Shown: positions 32,975-45,824, counted from the first letter of the stretch. The stretch is DNA of 64,000 nucleotides from Parietaria judaica (GCA_954871525.1 OX940865.1:19266420-19330419); one strand, 5' to 3'. Notes: generated by a model not told the origin, from the sequence alone. Numbers and translations are program-made.

Positions 32975-33658
32975 TTAAGCAAGTTGTGGCCCTCCAACTC
33001 CAAATGACCCATAATGCACATGATGAGATTGAGAATTAGTAGCTTCCAAATTAGGGTTTAGTAGTGAAGGAATAAGCAAAGGGAATTCACCACTATTGAG
33101 CTCTTCAATGATCCCTTCCAAATCTGCAAACCTATCCAAAAACCCACCACTTGAGTTATTGATGGTGTTCCCATGATGATGATGATATATACCATCATCA
33201 TGATCATGATCATGATCATGGCCATTGATCAAGCTCCACACACCATGATCTTGATGATCATCATGATGGTACTCCTCTTCTTTGATGACCCTCTGATCCT
33301 TCACATTACTGAAGCCCTCCAACCCGAGAAGCTCGGTGATGGCGCACCCGCCCTTCGCGTCCACTCTCTTCGCCAAGGGCTTGCGCGGGAACCCGTTGTG
33401 CTCGCCAAGAGCTTTGGGCCTCGCTGCCTCTTTCACGGCCGGCGCCGGCTTCCCCGTGAGCCTCTGGACCAACTCCCGGAAGTTGGCCACGTCGGTTTTG
33501 ATGATCTCCGGGGCGAAGATGTGAATTATCCGGATTTTCGGCTTCTGGGTTGCCTTGGAGATTAAGTGCGAGTCTCTGTGAATGGCTAGAGATGATGGTG
33601 AAGTGGTTGACATGCGTGTCTTGATCAAGCTTTGCTTCTTTGCCATGAAACGCTCCAT
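32975..33658 (-). CDS. VQ-motif protein (transcriptional co-regulator), intronless
   Basis: The 227-residue protein has the VQ motif FRELVQRLTG at residues 60-69, preceded by KPKIRIIHIFAPEIIKTDVANF, the conserved lead of the VQ17/VQ18/VQ25-like clade. VQ proteins are plant nuclear proteins that bind WRKY transcription factors and modulate defence or growth genes; the partner is not predictable here. A basic N-terminus (MERFMAKKQSLIKTR) may serve nuclear import. The middle holds a His/Asp tract (HDHDHDHDD and HHHH) coded by GATCAT-type repeats, which is probably length-polymorphic. The start is the first ATG, and the lack of introns is usual for the family. The upstream region carries (AT)n runs. 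Confidence 0.92.
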   Translation of the reverse strand: MERFMAKKQSLIKTRMSTTSPSSLAIHRDSHLISKATQKPKIRIIHIFAPEIIKTDVANFRELVQRLTGKPAPAVKEAARPKALGEHNGFPRKPLAKRVDAKGGCAITELLGLEGFSNVKDQRVIKEEEYHHDDHQDHGVWSLINGHDHDHDHDDGIYHHHHGNTINNSSGGFLDRFADLEGIIEELNSGEFPLLIPSLLNPNLEATNSQSHHVHYGSFGVGGPQLA

Positions 33659-33901
33659 TAGAGACCTATTTAGGGTTTTGATGAGTTTTGGAAAGATAAT
33701 AATTTTAGGGAGAGGTTTGATGTATAATGCGGAGATATAGTGTGTGTATATATATATATGTGTGTATATATTATATGTTTATTTTCTTGTATTTGTTTCT
33801 TTATTTTGATTGGAAGAAATATTATAATATAGGAAGAAGTGTTTAATTTTAAATTAAATAATAAACAAGCTGTATGTTTGGTGATCATAGCAAGGATTGG
33901 A

Positions 33902-33936
<35 letters not shown>

Positions 33937-34044
33937 AAGAAAATATTTGCAAGAGTCAATGAAGTGCATGGAATTGCTGAGTGGTCCCCCAAGTTCCCAA
34001 TTTGTGAATTATTTTTTCATTTTTAATGTCTAAACATCATAATC

Positions 34045-34076
<32 letters not shown>

Positions 34077-37000
34077 CTTTAGGTTGATTAATGGGTAATT
34101 TGTATGGGAACACAAAAACACAAGCGAATTTTCTTCTTTACTTTTTCCCCTTTTAACCCCCCAACATTAAATCATGATTTATAAATTATATGTGAACCCA
34201 AAGGCATAAGTAGTGAAATATTATTTAAATCATGATTAGTTAGTATAGTAAGTATATTTCCTCTTTTAATCTTCTTTTAACTTTCTCACCTTGGAATTTT
34301 TCTTTCCTCTTCCAACTAATCAACCTTGTCTCTTTCTTGTATAAATAACCTTCTAGACAATTAATAATGAGATTAATTAGGCTCTTTAATCATGTCATCA
34401 TCCGATCATATTCCCATGTAAGCACAAAGTAATATACCATTTGGTTAAGTTAAATAAAGATTTTTTTGATCTTGTCATATTTAACATTATCATATTGCAT
34501 AATTAAGTTGGTTTTTTTTCTTCGCTCACCAAAATTTACACTTTTGCCTCAATAATGAAAATTCAATGTTCAATCGTTTGAGCTCTCTCCTTACAAAGAA
34601 AGTTGGTATTATAATGTCATTATAATCGTGTTAAATGTTATTATACCATTCTTAACATATGTATTTTCTCTACACGTATAAATGTGAAGAATGGGTTTTA
34701 TTTATGTTCTGTTTTTTCTTTTTTTTCTTTTTGAAATTATGGTAGATCTGAAAATAGAAATTTTAATTCTCCTTTAATCAGGACATGACGGTCCATATTA
34801 TAATCCATTACGACAATACCAATCTGTTTAAGTAAAACGGGCATTAATAGTTTTCTAAGAAATTTTGTTAATCCGTTTTACCAGATAAATTAGTCGATTT
34901 CGAAATTCTATATTTATTGGATAAAGAAGACTTAATGTCGTAGTTGCCACTAATAACCTACCATTAGATTAATTATCATTGAAGAATAAATAAATAAATA
35001 AATTAACACCTTTTTTTATGCTCAACATTTCACTATCATGACAAAAGTGAAAACCTAATACCAAATGAGGGCATGAAAGTAAATCGCCAATACATGAAGA
35101 CAAAAATAGTAGTCTTGCACTAAATGGGATCATGGGGTCCAATATTGAGCAAATGCATAAAAGGGCAATTCAGTAACTTCCATATCAAAAATACTTATAA
35201 GGATAATTATGATAAAAATACTTAATTTTTCACAAAATACTGCTAGATGCTCTCAAACTTCATCGAAAGTTGTAAGATTTTACATCAACGTTGAGTCACT
35301 TACACATGTATTCTTCAAATTAAAGTACTTAATTGAAAATATGCAAAACTTGAAAGAAAAAAAATACAATAATTAATATAGTTGTGGAGAGCGAAGACAC
35401 ATTGAACATAATCAATTAAAAGATACATTTCACGACTTTAGCATTTAATCACCGGAATTGACTATTTCGATTAATTAAGAGTACTTTTACCGCAATTACT
35501 TCACAAGATTTGCAGAGAATCCGCGTAGTTGGAACCAAAAAATGTCATGGTTTGCATAAACGACAGCCGTACACATAACCGCGTTACAGAACATACTGTA
35601 TATATGAGATTCAGTTTCATATTAGAAATAAATAAATAAATAAATACGTGCACTTTTATACATAAAGGATGCCAATCACGTATTTAATTTTAAATAATCA
35701 TACTAGATTTATAGCTTTTATTTTATTTTATTATTAGCACTAAATACATATATAGCTGATCATTACAATCCAGCAATACCCCTAAATTATATAAAATAAA
35801 ATGCTATGGAGCAAATTGAAATAGACGGAATTATTTGTTAAGATCAAACTTTAATTTTTAAATCAGAAAACAAAATAAAATAAAAAGTAAAATATAAAAA
35901 TGACACGAAGAATATATTATTTTACCTTGTGTGCAAGAGGTATGTCCTATTGTCACTTGTTTATTGTTTTTAATACTTTTCTATCAGAATTTCAGTATTA
36001 CAGTTATGTTTCTTACGCTATCTTTTGTTGTTGTGCTACAAGTAGTACAAACTTTAAATTCAAAATTGAGACTTCATAAAAAAGACACGTAGAAACATCT
36101 AAAATATATCTCGTAAAATAAGTCTCCAGTTATAAAATTTATCTATACGCTCTGGGCTCTTAACTCCCGGGCGAAAGATTTACCACCCATTTGATTAATT
36201 TTATTACTATTAGGATTCACAACCCAATATATGCGAATGTGATATGTACAATTATATATATATATATATAAACTAAATGGAAAATAATTTATTTTTTTAA
36301 GGCTAAACTTAGGACCTTGTATGTAATAAGCAGTAGTTGAAAGTTGTAACACTAATTTTTTAAGCCTAGTAAGTGCCACCATACAATTTAATTTCAAGAT
36401 ATATATATAGTGTACACAAATTTATATTGCAAGTTGGATATTTTAGTAATTATATCAATGGTATAATTTAATTTGATTTATATACTTCTTATTTGAGTAC
36501 AAACATTGACATTAATGGGATGGGATTGAAGAAGACTTTCAGTTATACAGTATAAGTATTATTAAGAATTAATTAAGTGATCTTTACCTTTATTATCACA
36601 ATTTGTAGTTTTGTACAAAACCACACGCTAAATATTTATTTATTTATTTGTGTTCAGAAAATATGAGAGTGGAATGTCAAACAAAAGTTCAAACATAAAA
36701 CAATACATAGAAATAATAATAATAAGTCGGTAAGAATTAATAACCACCCAATAATCATAATATATAGTTCAAATTTATAAATTATCATATTAATTATTAT
36801 TAGCTAAGCATCATCAATAATCCGTACAAATCAATTTAATATAATCTTAAGTTATAACTATAATTAACTGAAGAAGATATCTATATCTATATTACTGTAT
36901 ATATATATATATGTTAAAATAAAGGGTATATAAATATATTTTTTCAAATGAAAGGTTAACCACTAATAGACAAAATTATGAGGATAATTAATGGTATCAA

Positions 37001-37892
37001 TACATATGTCATAAAGTAGTTGCATCACATATGTTAGTAATAATATATTAACCACTAAGTAAATAAATGTGTTTGGCCGGTTATGAAGTTAATTAATTAT
37101 TACAATTCAGGATAAAAACAGTTATTTAATTGTCATATAATAATGAAATTTTATGCATAAAACAAACAGATATCGAGATTACGTACAAGGTTTAATTAAC
37201 TAATTAGAAACTCTAATTTGCTTACCTTTCAATGCAAACCTTGAGAATCTTCACTAATTACTCTCTGCATCCTTCTAAGTTTAAATGTAGTAATAATATA
37301 TATTCCCTAAATTATATCATAACTTCATATGGTAAAATTAAATGCTATGAATTATGATCATGTAACAAACATATACATTCTGTACACGCGACTTGGAATT
37401 GAGTCCTTATAGAAGAAATCTAATTTGAAAGTCGAAAGCTCTAAAACCGAATGATCACCGTAAAACGGAATCCTGAATCCAATAGGATTAGATTATAGTA
37501 TTACATATTTAATTTGCATTTGAGTGCCAGTGCCCCAAGTGAAAACCCATTTGTACCGAAGATTTATTAGGTGTAACCGTTTTTTCAAGAGCAAAAGCGG
37601 TATCGATAATGAAACTCGTGTATTGCTAAAAACGAAATCACACTTTCTCCCCGCATGTTCTAATTACCACTCATTGGTTTTAAATATGGAAGAAAAAAAG
37701 TGATTAAGATAAATAAGAATAACTAAAAGTATTTTTAATCTTAAATATTGATTTATAAATTGAATTCAAGGTGTTCGGTTATGGAAAAATCAAAATCTGA
37801 AATCCACAATATGCGGGTAACATATCTGGAATCTAATTTCGAATCTGGATGCAATTCGGCTCCAGATTTTAAAATTATTTTTGGAGTATTAT
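33659..37892. other. AT-rich intergenic region
   Basis: No gene, RNA or well-bounded transposon was recognised in about 4.2 kb. It holds (AT)n tracts at 33907-33931, 34045-34070, 36253-36270 and 36898-36912, and short AAAT repeats. ORFs here are short and without recognisable content. Confidence 0.5.
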
Positions 37893-39546
37893 CAAGGTTT
37901 GACTTTTCGTCAATTTTTGACGATTTTCGACGATTTTCGTTCTTACCGGTAGTTATCGGTAAATATTCCGTCACACCAGTTATCGTTTTATGAACTTTTC
38001 GACGATAATCTCGAAAATCGATAACCTTTTTACCAGTCGATTTTCGCTATTTTTAGTGTAAAAATTTGATACTTTTCGGTCAGTTAAAAAAATTAATTTT
38101 TAGAGACTTTTCGGTCTTTTCGACAGCCGATGACCAAATTTTATACATTTTTTGAGCTTACCAATGGAAAACCGAGACTTTTCGGTCTTTTCGACAGCCG
38201 ACGACCAAATCTTATACGAAAACTTGATTTTCGAACTGGTAAGCTGCGAATTTTTCGACAAATTATCATATTTTCACTGATTAATCGATTCTTGGCATAA
38301 TTTTCTAAAGTTTTGATTTATTCATTTTTGAACCAAATTTCTTGGAATTTTTTGTAGTTTTTGGTAAATTAATGACTTATAAAGTTAAATCTATATGAAT
38401 CAATCATTTCTTCTTTGATATATACTCATTTATACGATTTTTAGGGCATTTTCATGTGTTAAAATATAAAGAGTTAGTTTTATATGAGATTCATGTTTAG
38501 AAATGAGTAAAGATTGGAACTTTATCATCTTTTGTTTATTTTGTTGCATTCTTATGAATATTTTTTTTATGAAAACATGTTTTGATGACTTATTTTATAA
38601 TTATTTTGTTAGATTTAGGTTAATTTCGGATTATTATGCTTATTAGGCAAAAGTATATAAAGTTTTGAATTTAGGAGTTTACTCGAAATGTACATTCTTT
38701 GTTATAATTTGTTGATTGTATTGGGTTCAAAATATTATAGTTACAAAGAAATATGAATGTTTGAGCTTTTGAGTTCTTGAATTTTCATATTACAAGACTT
38801 TCTTGTGTAAAAAGTCTAAAAAATAATATTTTTTTTAATTTTTGAAGTAATTTATTCAAATTTTTATGTTTCTATTTCATTAATCATTTATTGGCCTATT
38901 AATCTGTGATTTTGGTATATTTTCTTTGCACATTTGAGCTTCATTCGGATTTCTTCATAATTACGGCAAAAGTCTTCTAAGTTTATCTTTTGTGATTTGT
39001 GAGGTAATATATTCATTTTTTTGGTGTTTTCATTGATTAAATATTTAAAAAAAATTATATGAAATCTTAGTGTAACTTATTTTCAGATTTGAGATTAATT
39101 TGGATTTTCTCATAATTGTGACAAAAGTCTTCTAAGTTGATGTGATGTGAATTATATGTGTTTATGTATGATTTTATTTATATATGTTTGTGTATGATAT
39201 TGTTTTTTATATCATGAAATTCTATTAGATAATAAAATAGAATCAATAATTATCATGACATGCTTTTTGTTTTTATATTTTTAAAACATTATTTTAAAAT
39301 TTGGGCAAATACAAGCTTAAATTTTTTTATAAGTATTTCGTCAAAAAAGTATAGAAAAGTATCGATAATCCGTCGATAATCATCGAAAAGTATCGGTAAT
39401 CGGTAAGCTAAAGTATTATAGGTTTTCCGTCGGTTAATCGGTAAGCTACAGTATTATAGGTTTTTCGTCGGTTAATCGGTAAGCTATCGATTAATCCATC
39501 GAAAACGGTAATCGATTTATCGGTAAATTCGATAAGTTGAACCTTG
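37893..39546. mobile_element. Non-autonomous hAT element (1654 bp)
   Basis: The left end is CAAGGTTTGACTT and the reverse-complemented right end is CAAGGTTCAACTT. The element is flanked by the perfect 8-bp duplication AGTATTAT (37885-37892 and 39547-39554). Subterminal zones are dense in short repeats: TTTTCGACGATTTTCG-type words on the left, and on the right a 38-bp unit containing ATCGGTAAGCTA...AGTATTATAGG repeated about twice (39410-39490). The interior is AT-rich with no transposase remnant. Confidence 0.9.
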
Positions 39547-39999
39547 AGTATTATATTAAAATCGTTAGTAGACCATTTTTTTAATAATTTATTATCAAAC
39601 ACAAAAGTAAAACACCATAATATTTATTTTTGATAAACAAATATATATATATATATACAGTGTACACACGTAGGAGGATACCGAGTGGACAGAGAATAAT
39701 AACCGTCTGATCCGATGCCCACATGCCTGATGTGACGTACTTCGTATTGCGTCAGCATGACATAAACACACACGTGACAGTGACACGGGTGAGAAAGTGA
39801 ACACACGGGTCTCGTGTGTCTGGTGGGCCGGCCCAGGGAAGGCCCACCTAATAGTACGCATGGCTTCTCAGGGGCAATACAGTCATTTCTGGAGTTGCAG
39901 CGACGGGTTGGCACGTGCGGAGTAGGAATGCTGATGTTTCTTTCGAGGGAGCCAACTCACACACGGTTGGTTCGCACGACCTCTATATATATATATATA

Positions 40000-40244
40000 G
40001 GAAAACTTCAATTTGTATGCTCGATAGAACATGTGTTTTCGAAAAAGTACCCGAATTTGTTAAATTACAAAACCATGCCCTCAACACACTTTTTGTCTTT
40101 ACATACACTTTTAAACACTTTAAAATATACATAAACACTTTTTGTCTTTACATAAACACTTTTGGGGCATAGTTTTGTAATTTAACAAATTCGGGTACTT
40201 TTTTAAAAACACATGTTGTCCGGGCATACTAATTGAAGTTTCCC
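40000..40244. mobile_element. Foldback MITE with TA-type flanks (245 bp)
   Basis: The left arm GGAAAACTTCAATTTGTATG and the reverse complement of the right arm GGGAAACTTCAATTAGTATG match over about 80 bp, including GTACCCGAATTTGTTAAATT. The element sits within a TATATA tract. The centre contains two CACTTTTTGTCTTTACAT repeats. Non-coding. Confidence 0.85.
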
Positions 40245-40679
40245 TATATATATATATTCATATTTATATTTATATACATATTTTGTTTTTGTAAGTAAGT
40301 ATGGTATGGTATGATTGCCCCTTACTTATTAAATTTTGAGGAGTTGACCCCTTCAACTTTTATTTGGCATGAATACTCACTCAACTCGAAATTTTGTGCG
40401 GGGCGCTCCATATAACCCTATAAACAATAGTATAAAATTCGGGGTTTGCTCGTGATTTCGCAAAATTCTAATATTCAATTTGCGAAATATGAAAGGAAAA
40501 ATTACGGTTTTGATTTCTCTAACATTTGCTCGTTTTTAATATCCAATAGATCATATTTACCTAAACTAAAGATTTGACTGCTAAGTTTTAATGCATGAAA
40601 ATACGGTATAAAAATTATGTATCTAAAAGTTCTTTTCTAGAAAAATCAGAATATAAAGTGAAAAGTAAATGAATGATTG

Positions 40680-41724
40680 GGTGTTTGGTGGGACATTTTG
40701 CTGAGTTTATTTCTTTTGCTTTTGTTTTCTTTTTCTTAAATCCTTCATAAATCTGAGATGACACAAAAAGCTCTTTTCACATTTTTTAACTCTGTTTATT
40801 TTTTAAGCGTCTCTCCCTCTTCGCCATAAACCTTGCTCTCTCTTTAAGCGTCGTCCTCCACCGAGCGGCGACTTCTCTTTCTTGCCGAGCTCAACCGCAT
40901 CATTTTTACGTAAATTTCATGATGTCGTTCGGTGGAAATTATAAATCTATAACTGGGACTCTGAAACTTAAAATATAGGGGTTTAATTTTGGTTGTTGTT
41001 TATGATATTTTTTAGTAATTTTTTTAACACATCTCTGTTGTTCTTGGTCGTTTAATTGGATGCTGAATTTGTTGGGTCAGTTTCTGGGTTTGCTGAATTT
41101 GTTCTTGAATTTTCTTGGTGTTGTTGTTCTTGTTTTTTGGGTCAATTTCTTTACACCACTTAAATATAGGGCTTTGTTTAATATTGGTGGTCTTGATTTT
41201 GTTCTATGGAAACTTTTAAATTTTTTTAACAATGGAGGGGCACCTCACATTGGCCTCAAGAAATGATTTTTTTATTTATCTTTGTTATATCGAACGTAAG
41301 GACGGATGAGGTTGCCTCATTTAAATTAAAAAAAATGGAGTAAAATTGAGATAAAAATGATAATATCCGACGATTATATTTTTTAATGACACGTGGAATC
41401 ATTACTCATGATGTTTACGTAGTTAAAACATGATTTTCTTTAATTTATATGATTATGTAGTAATTATGTTTTATACAAATATCTTTTTATATTATTAATA
41501 TTATCATATTTATTTTAATAAAGTATAAAAAATGTTATTAAAGTTAAATTAACAAATAAAATCATGTACCAAACAATCATTCTATTTTTTCATCATTTGA
41601 ATAAGAAAAACAAAAATTTGTACCAAACATATATTTGAAATCATCTGCAAAAATGTTTTACACTACATCTACAAAACTCTGAGTAGAGAAAACACAAAAC
41701 AGTTTGAGTTGGCTACCAAACACC
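40680..41724. mobile_element. Candidate non-autonomous DNA transposon
   Basis: GGTGTTTGGT at 40680-40689 is matched by its inverse ACCAAACACC at 41715-41724, with weaker similarity further inward. No clear target duplication was seen. An open frame inside (41060-41266, LLGQFLGLLNLFLNFLG) is hydrophobic low-complexity and probably not a gene. Confidence 0.35.
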
Positions 41725-42447
41725 ACTAAAATTTTTTATCCCATTTTTTAACATGTGTATTGCATATATATAAATATATATAAATAAAAGGATAACGAGG
41801 GAACAAAAGGAGAAAAATGACATGTGTTACCCTTTATATCAACTCGTGGGGATGGGATGTGGGTATACCCGTTAGAGCTTTTTGCACTAAATTTTGAATT
41901 TAAGGGGTATTCGTGCCAAAAATAAAGTTCAATGACCAATCCCGCCAAAGCCCACAAGCTCATGGAGCAATTGTGCAAATTAATTTTTATTTATTTAATA
42001 TTATACTCAAATATTTCTTTCATACATCATACATGGTCTCAACTTGTGACTCTTATTTCTTAAGTCCCTTTTTATGAACATTATTAAGAAGGTAAAGTAA
42101 CTATATAATATCATAAACAATTGTCAATGATAAAAAAAAAACTGCAATTAAATTATCGTTTTAAAATTTTCTTTAGCTTCTTGATAAAGAAAAGAAATCT
42201 GATTGAGAGGTTAGTTTTTAATTAAAAGAGAGAGAGAGAGAAAGAGAGGAATCTGATTCCGGAAATTAATTTTTCTGCAAAATAATAATAATTAAAAATT
42301 ACGGTTGGACAGAGAGTCTGAGTCTTAATTTTTTGTATCTAGTTGAATTCTAAATTTTTCAGTATAATTTTTTTTCTATATAAATGTAGTAATATTTTTT
42401 TTGTATATTTATTTCGTGTATAACTTAAAGTTTGAATAACCATGTTT

Positions 42448-42600
42448 GTTTAGCCTAGTGATAATTTTATTACAGATCTCTTCCATGTCATGAGTTCAAA
42501 CCTAATAGGACGGAAATGCGTGCCCCTTTACGTTTGTAAAACTTGACAATAGTGCCACATGTTCATACACTGAATATATCTAGTAATGCGATAATATCCA
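42448..42600 (+). mobile_element. tRNA-derived SINE copy
   Basis: TTTAGCCTAGTGATAATTTT (A-box-like) is followed by GAGTTCAAACCTAA (B box), GAAATGCGTGCCCCTTTAC, and the tail CAATAGTGCCACATG...ATACACTGAATATAT. The tail is shared with the copy at 30294-30432. Confidence 0.65.
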
Positions 42601-43462
42601 CAATCTTCTGTAAAAAAAAAAAAAAAAAGTAAAGACATTCTTTCTCTCTTGACGTTCTCTCTTGGTGTTTTCTTTCGGCTTTCCGCCTTTGATTTACCCG
42701 AATGCTCAAACAATTTTGTATTTAAAAATTAATGAATAATGTCTTTTAGATACGCAATATAAAAAATCAAGATGGCAAGTAGTCTTTTCCAAATGACACA
42801 AATCATAGTATCAAAAAAAAGATATTGAAATGTGATAAATTCTTCATAATCATGTGAGTCGTGACCAGATTAAATGGAACCATCTTATATTCTAACTAAC
42901 TACTCTCTCAATATGTAAGAGACTATTTTACCTTTTGGTAATCATGTATACTTAAACAAAGCCTCTTTATGTAGAAAATTAAAGGGAATAATTAATAATT
43001 CAAACATTAGTATATTCAATTTAAAGGGGATTAGATTCGTATCAATTAGATCATCAAATTCCAATAACTTTTAGCACGTTTTTAACCTAATATGGACTGC
43101 AAAAAGTTAGTGCTTTCATGTTATGTTAGAAAAGATAGGCGTAGATTCACACAAACATGCATGCACACATTTTTGGGGAATATTATTTATTTTCATAAAA
43201 AAAAATTAAAAAAAAAATAAATTAAATTTAGGGATAGTGAGGTAGTAAAAATGATTTTATTTTAATAAAAATACGGTAAATAGTGCAAAAGTAATTATAA
43301 CGGAAGGGGTAATCAAAACCACTGATTGCTTTATTTGTTAATTACCGTTTTGGCACGAGTACTACCGATTTATTATATTATGTTTAGTTATACAATGTTT
43401 ATGTATTAGGTTTGAATATTGTCACGTGCATATTTCGTAACATATAAAAATTGGGTTTATTT

Positions 43463-44829
43463 TGGCAAAAGTCAAAGTCCACTAAGGAAAGTCAAAACCT
43501 GACATGGTAAGTCGAGGTCCATCACCAACGCCAAAGGCCCAGGACTGAAGAACTAAGACATTGGCGAGGCCCGGGGCCGACAAGGCGACGAGGCGACGAA
43601 GCCGACAAGGCGACAAGGGGCCCCGACAACTCCCCTGTTGCAGGGTAATTCGCAGGACCCCTGAAGGTGCAATATTCAGGGAAATGGGAGGCCCCCAGGG
43701 GTGCAATTCCCAGGGAATTCGCAGGCCCCAAGGGGTGCAGTTCCCAGGGAATTCGCAGGCCCCCATGGTGCAATTTCTAGGAGTTGCTTTCCTATAAATA
43801 GGAGCCTTCTCCCCCTCATTTCACACTCACTCACAGCTTTCTCCAGAGCTTCTCTCTCTAGCTTTCTCTCTCTAAAAACTCGTCTACTCTAAGGAGGAAA
43901 GGACTTGAGTTAAGAGTTGAGATCGATCTAGAAGCAGAGTCCTAAGCCTGAGAAGAAAGGTTGTTCGACGGGTCAGCTAAGGCGTCCCTTGCTAGGTGGG
44001 AAACCACGCCACCACCTGCGAGGTCGACAGAGACGGAGCTTCCCTTCGTCGGGACAAGGCCCCTCGTCATACGAGGTCACCTACCCCGACAAGGTCGACA
44101 GAGACGGAGCCTCCCTTCGTCGGGATAAGGCCTTTCGTCATACGAGGCCACCTACCCCGACAAGGTCGACGAAGGAGCACATCTCGTCAGGTCAAGGCTC
44201 TCACTGTACTTCGCCTACACGAGGGAAGTTCGACAGTGAGTTTGCCGGCACCCACGAGGTCGACGAAGAGCACATCACGCCGGTAATACCCAGTCATCGG
44301 GCCACGGGTCACCCCCGCGCCGCCAATAACGACACTTCCGACGAGTCAAACCACATCGTCATTCACCCTCCGTTTATCACTAACCCCGAACTACGTGGGA
44401 CCTGATTCTCTTAAACTGAGATACGTAGGCAGCCTCGCCCAACCATAAGCGACGGGGCACTGGCCTATTCTACCCTTTTTTGCAGGTCGTCCCTCGCCAT
44501 AGGAGCTCGCCAAGGAAGGAAAAGCACGAAGAATCATCAAGACTAGCTCGGAGCTTCATCAAGACCGGAGTTCGCCCTAACGAGGACATTACCAAGACAA
44601 GGACTCCGCCCAGACGAGGAGCTTCGCCGTGTGAACCGGACTTTGCCACCACCAAGGAAGTTCGCCAAGGATCGTCAACGACAACCCGGAGACTCACCCA
44701 AGACGACGGGACCGCCTCCAGCTTTGACGATCATCAGTCAACCCGCGTTGACTCAGCACCAAATCATCCTTGTGTTCAGCGGGTCAATCTCGGGATCCGA
44801 ACCTTGGTTCCGACTCTAAGTTGAAGCCA
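43463..44829 (+). mobile_element. Candidate solo LTR of a Ty3/Gypsy element (about 1.37 kb)
   Basis: The block starts TGGCAAAAG and ends GAAGCCA (TG...CA with TGGC/GCCA ends). The flanks TATTT and TTTTT match at 4 of 5 bases. It is far more GC-rich than its surroundings and holds a promoter-like CCTATAAATAGG at about 43791 followed by CT-rich leader sequence. GAGATACGTAGGCAGCC near 44419 is a motif I associate with LTRs of plant Tat/Athila-type Gypsy elements. Internal repeats include a unit of about 33 bp with GGGAATTCGCAGGCCCC (43690-43770) and a 71-bp unit starting at 44022, 44093 and partially 44164. Open frames here are not recognisable proteins. Confidence 0.6.
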
Positions 44830-45345
44830 TTTTTACGCATTAACAAATATTATTACGTACTGTTAAATTATCATTTTAAAATAGTTTCTGTATTACCGAT
44901 TTTATTGCATTTTTTTTTATTGATAGTTGTTTATGCTATACAATAATATCTTTTGTATGTATGCAGTGCAATAGTTAAGAATTTGTACCTTAGTGTTGCA
45001 TTTGTACTATTTGTAATATTTAAACTAAACCAAACACACTCATAATTTAATGATTACGGTACATAAGCGATAAACTATTAAATTAAAAGTCTAAACAAAA
45101 TGACTCCGCAATATGGGATCGGTACTATATAGATTATAGACCAAGTTTACTCAAAAATATATTTTAATTTATGTTCTATTCAGTGTTTTACTTGCAAATT
45201 TTGCTATTACTTCACGGTAGATATTTTTCATAGAAAATAATATAACTTGTTACACGATTTATATATAACTTTCTGCTTCTATTCCATTAAAAAAAATGGG
45301 CATTTATATATATTTCTATTAACTAGAGAATCACCTTACATTTTA

Positions 45346-45815
45346 GGGTTAATGCGGCAAAAATACTAAAAATTTTAGTCAAAAAACTCTTCGCGTACTC
45401 AAAGTTTAAAAGTGGTGGTAAAGGTAACCAAGGTCTCATTTAGAGAGTTGACCACTCTATTCTCGTAACACCGTTAACTTAACCGTTAACTCTGGCCACA
45501 TGGACAAGTATGTTTTTTTAAGTATAATCATAAGGGGCTCATTTAGTTGTATTAAATAGTATTAATTAATGGTTTAATTTGTTGTTTTTTCGTAAATGAG
45601 ACTGATGTGGGCTCCTCCACGTGACAAAAAATTGTTATGTCAACAACCTACGTTTTTTCACGTGGCCAGAGTTAACGGGTAAGTAAACGGCGTTACGAGA
45701 ATGGATTGATCAACTCCCCAAAAACGACTTTGGGTATTTTTGTTATCACTTTTAAATTTTGAGTACACGAGAGATTTTTTGACCAAACTTTGAATATTTT
45801 CACCGTCGTTAACCC
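45346..45815. mobile_element. Foldback MITE, Mutator type, diverged family member (470 bp)
   Basis: The left end is GGGTTAATGCGGCAAAAATA and the reverse-complemented right end is GGGTTAACGACGGTGAAAAT. The arms stay complementary inward (TCTCGTAAC-CCGTT, GTTAACTCTGGCCAC). The element is flanked by the perfect 9-bp duplication TACATTTTA (45337-45345 and 45816-45824). Its ends resemble those of the two 448-bp elements (GGGxTAATxGCGGCA), so it appears to be a relative. Confidence 0.88.
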
Positions 45816-45824
45816 TACATTTTA

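Noticed and set aside
37767..39546. An alternative left boundary of the hAT element at CAAGGTGTTCGG (37767)
   Set aside because: The preceding 8 bases (ATTGAATT) do not match the right flank, whereas the CAAGG at 37893 is preceded by AGTATTAT, identical to the right flank.
41060..41266. A hydrophobic 68-codon frame (LLGQFLGLLNLFLNFLG)
   Set aside because: Low-complexity Leu/Phe sequence inside a transposon-like block, with no supporting features for a gene.
43989..44824. Open frames of 96-138 codons in the GC-rich block
   Set aside because: They lie in tandem-repeated LTR-like DNA, show no recognisable protein family, and their composition follows the repeats.
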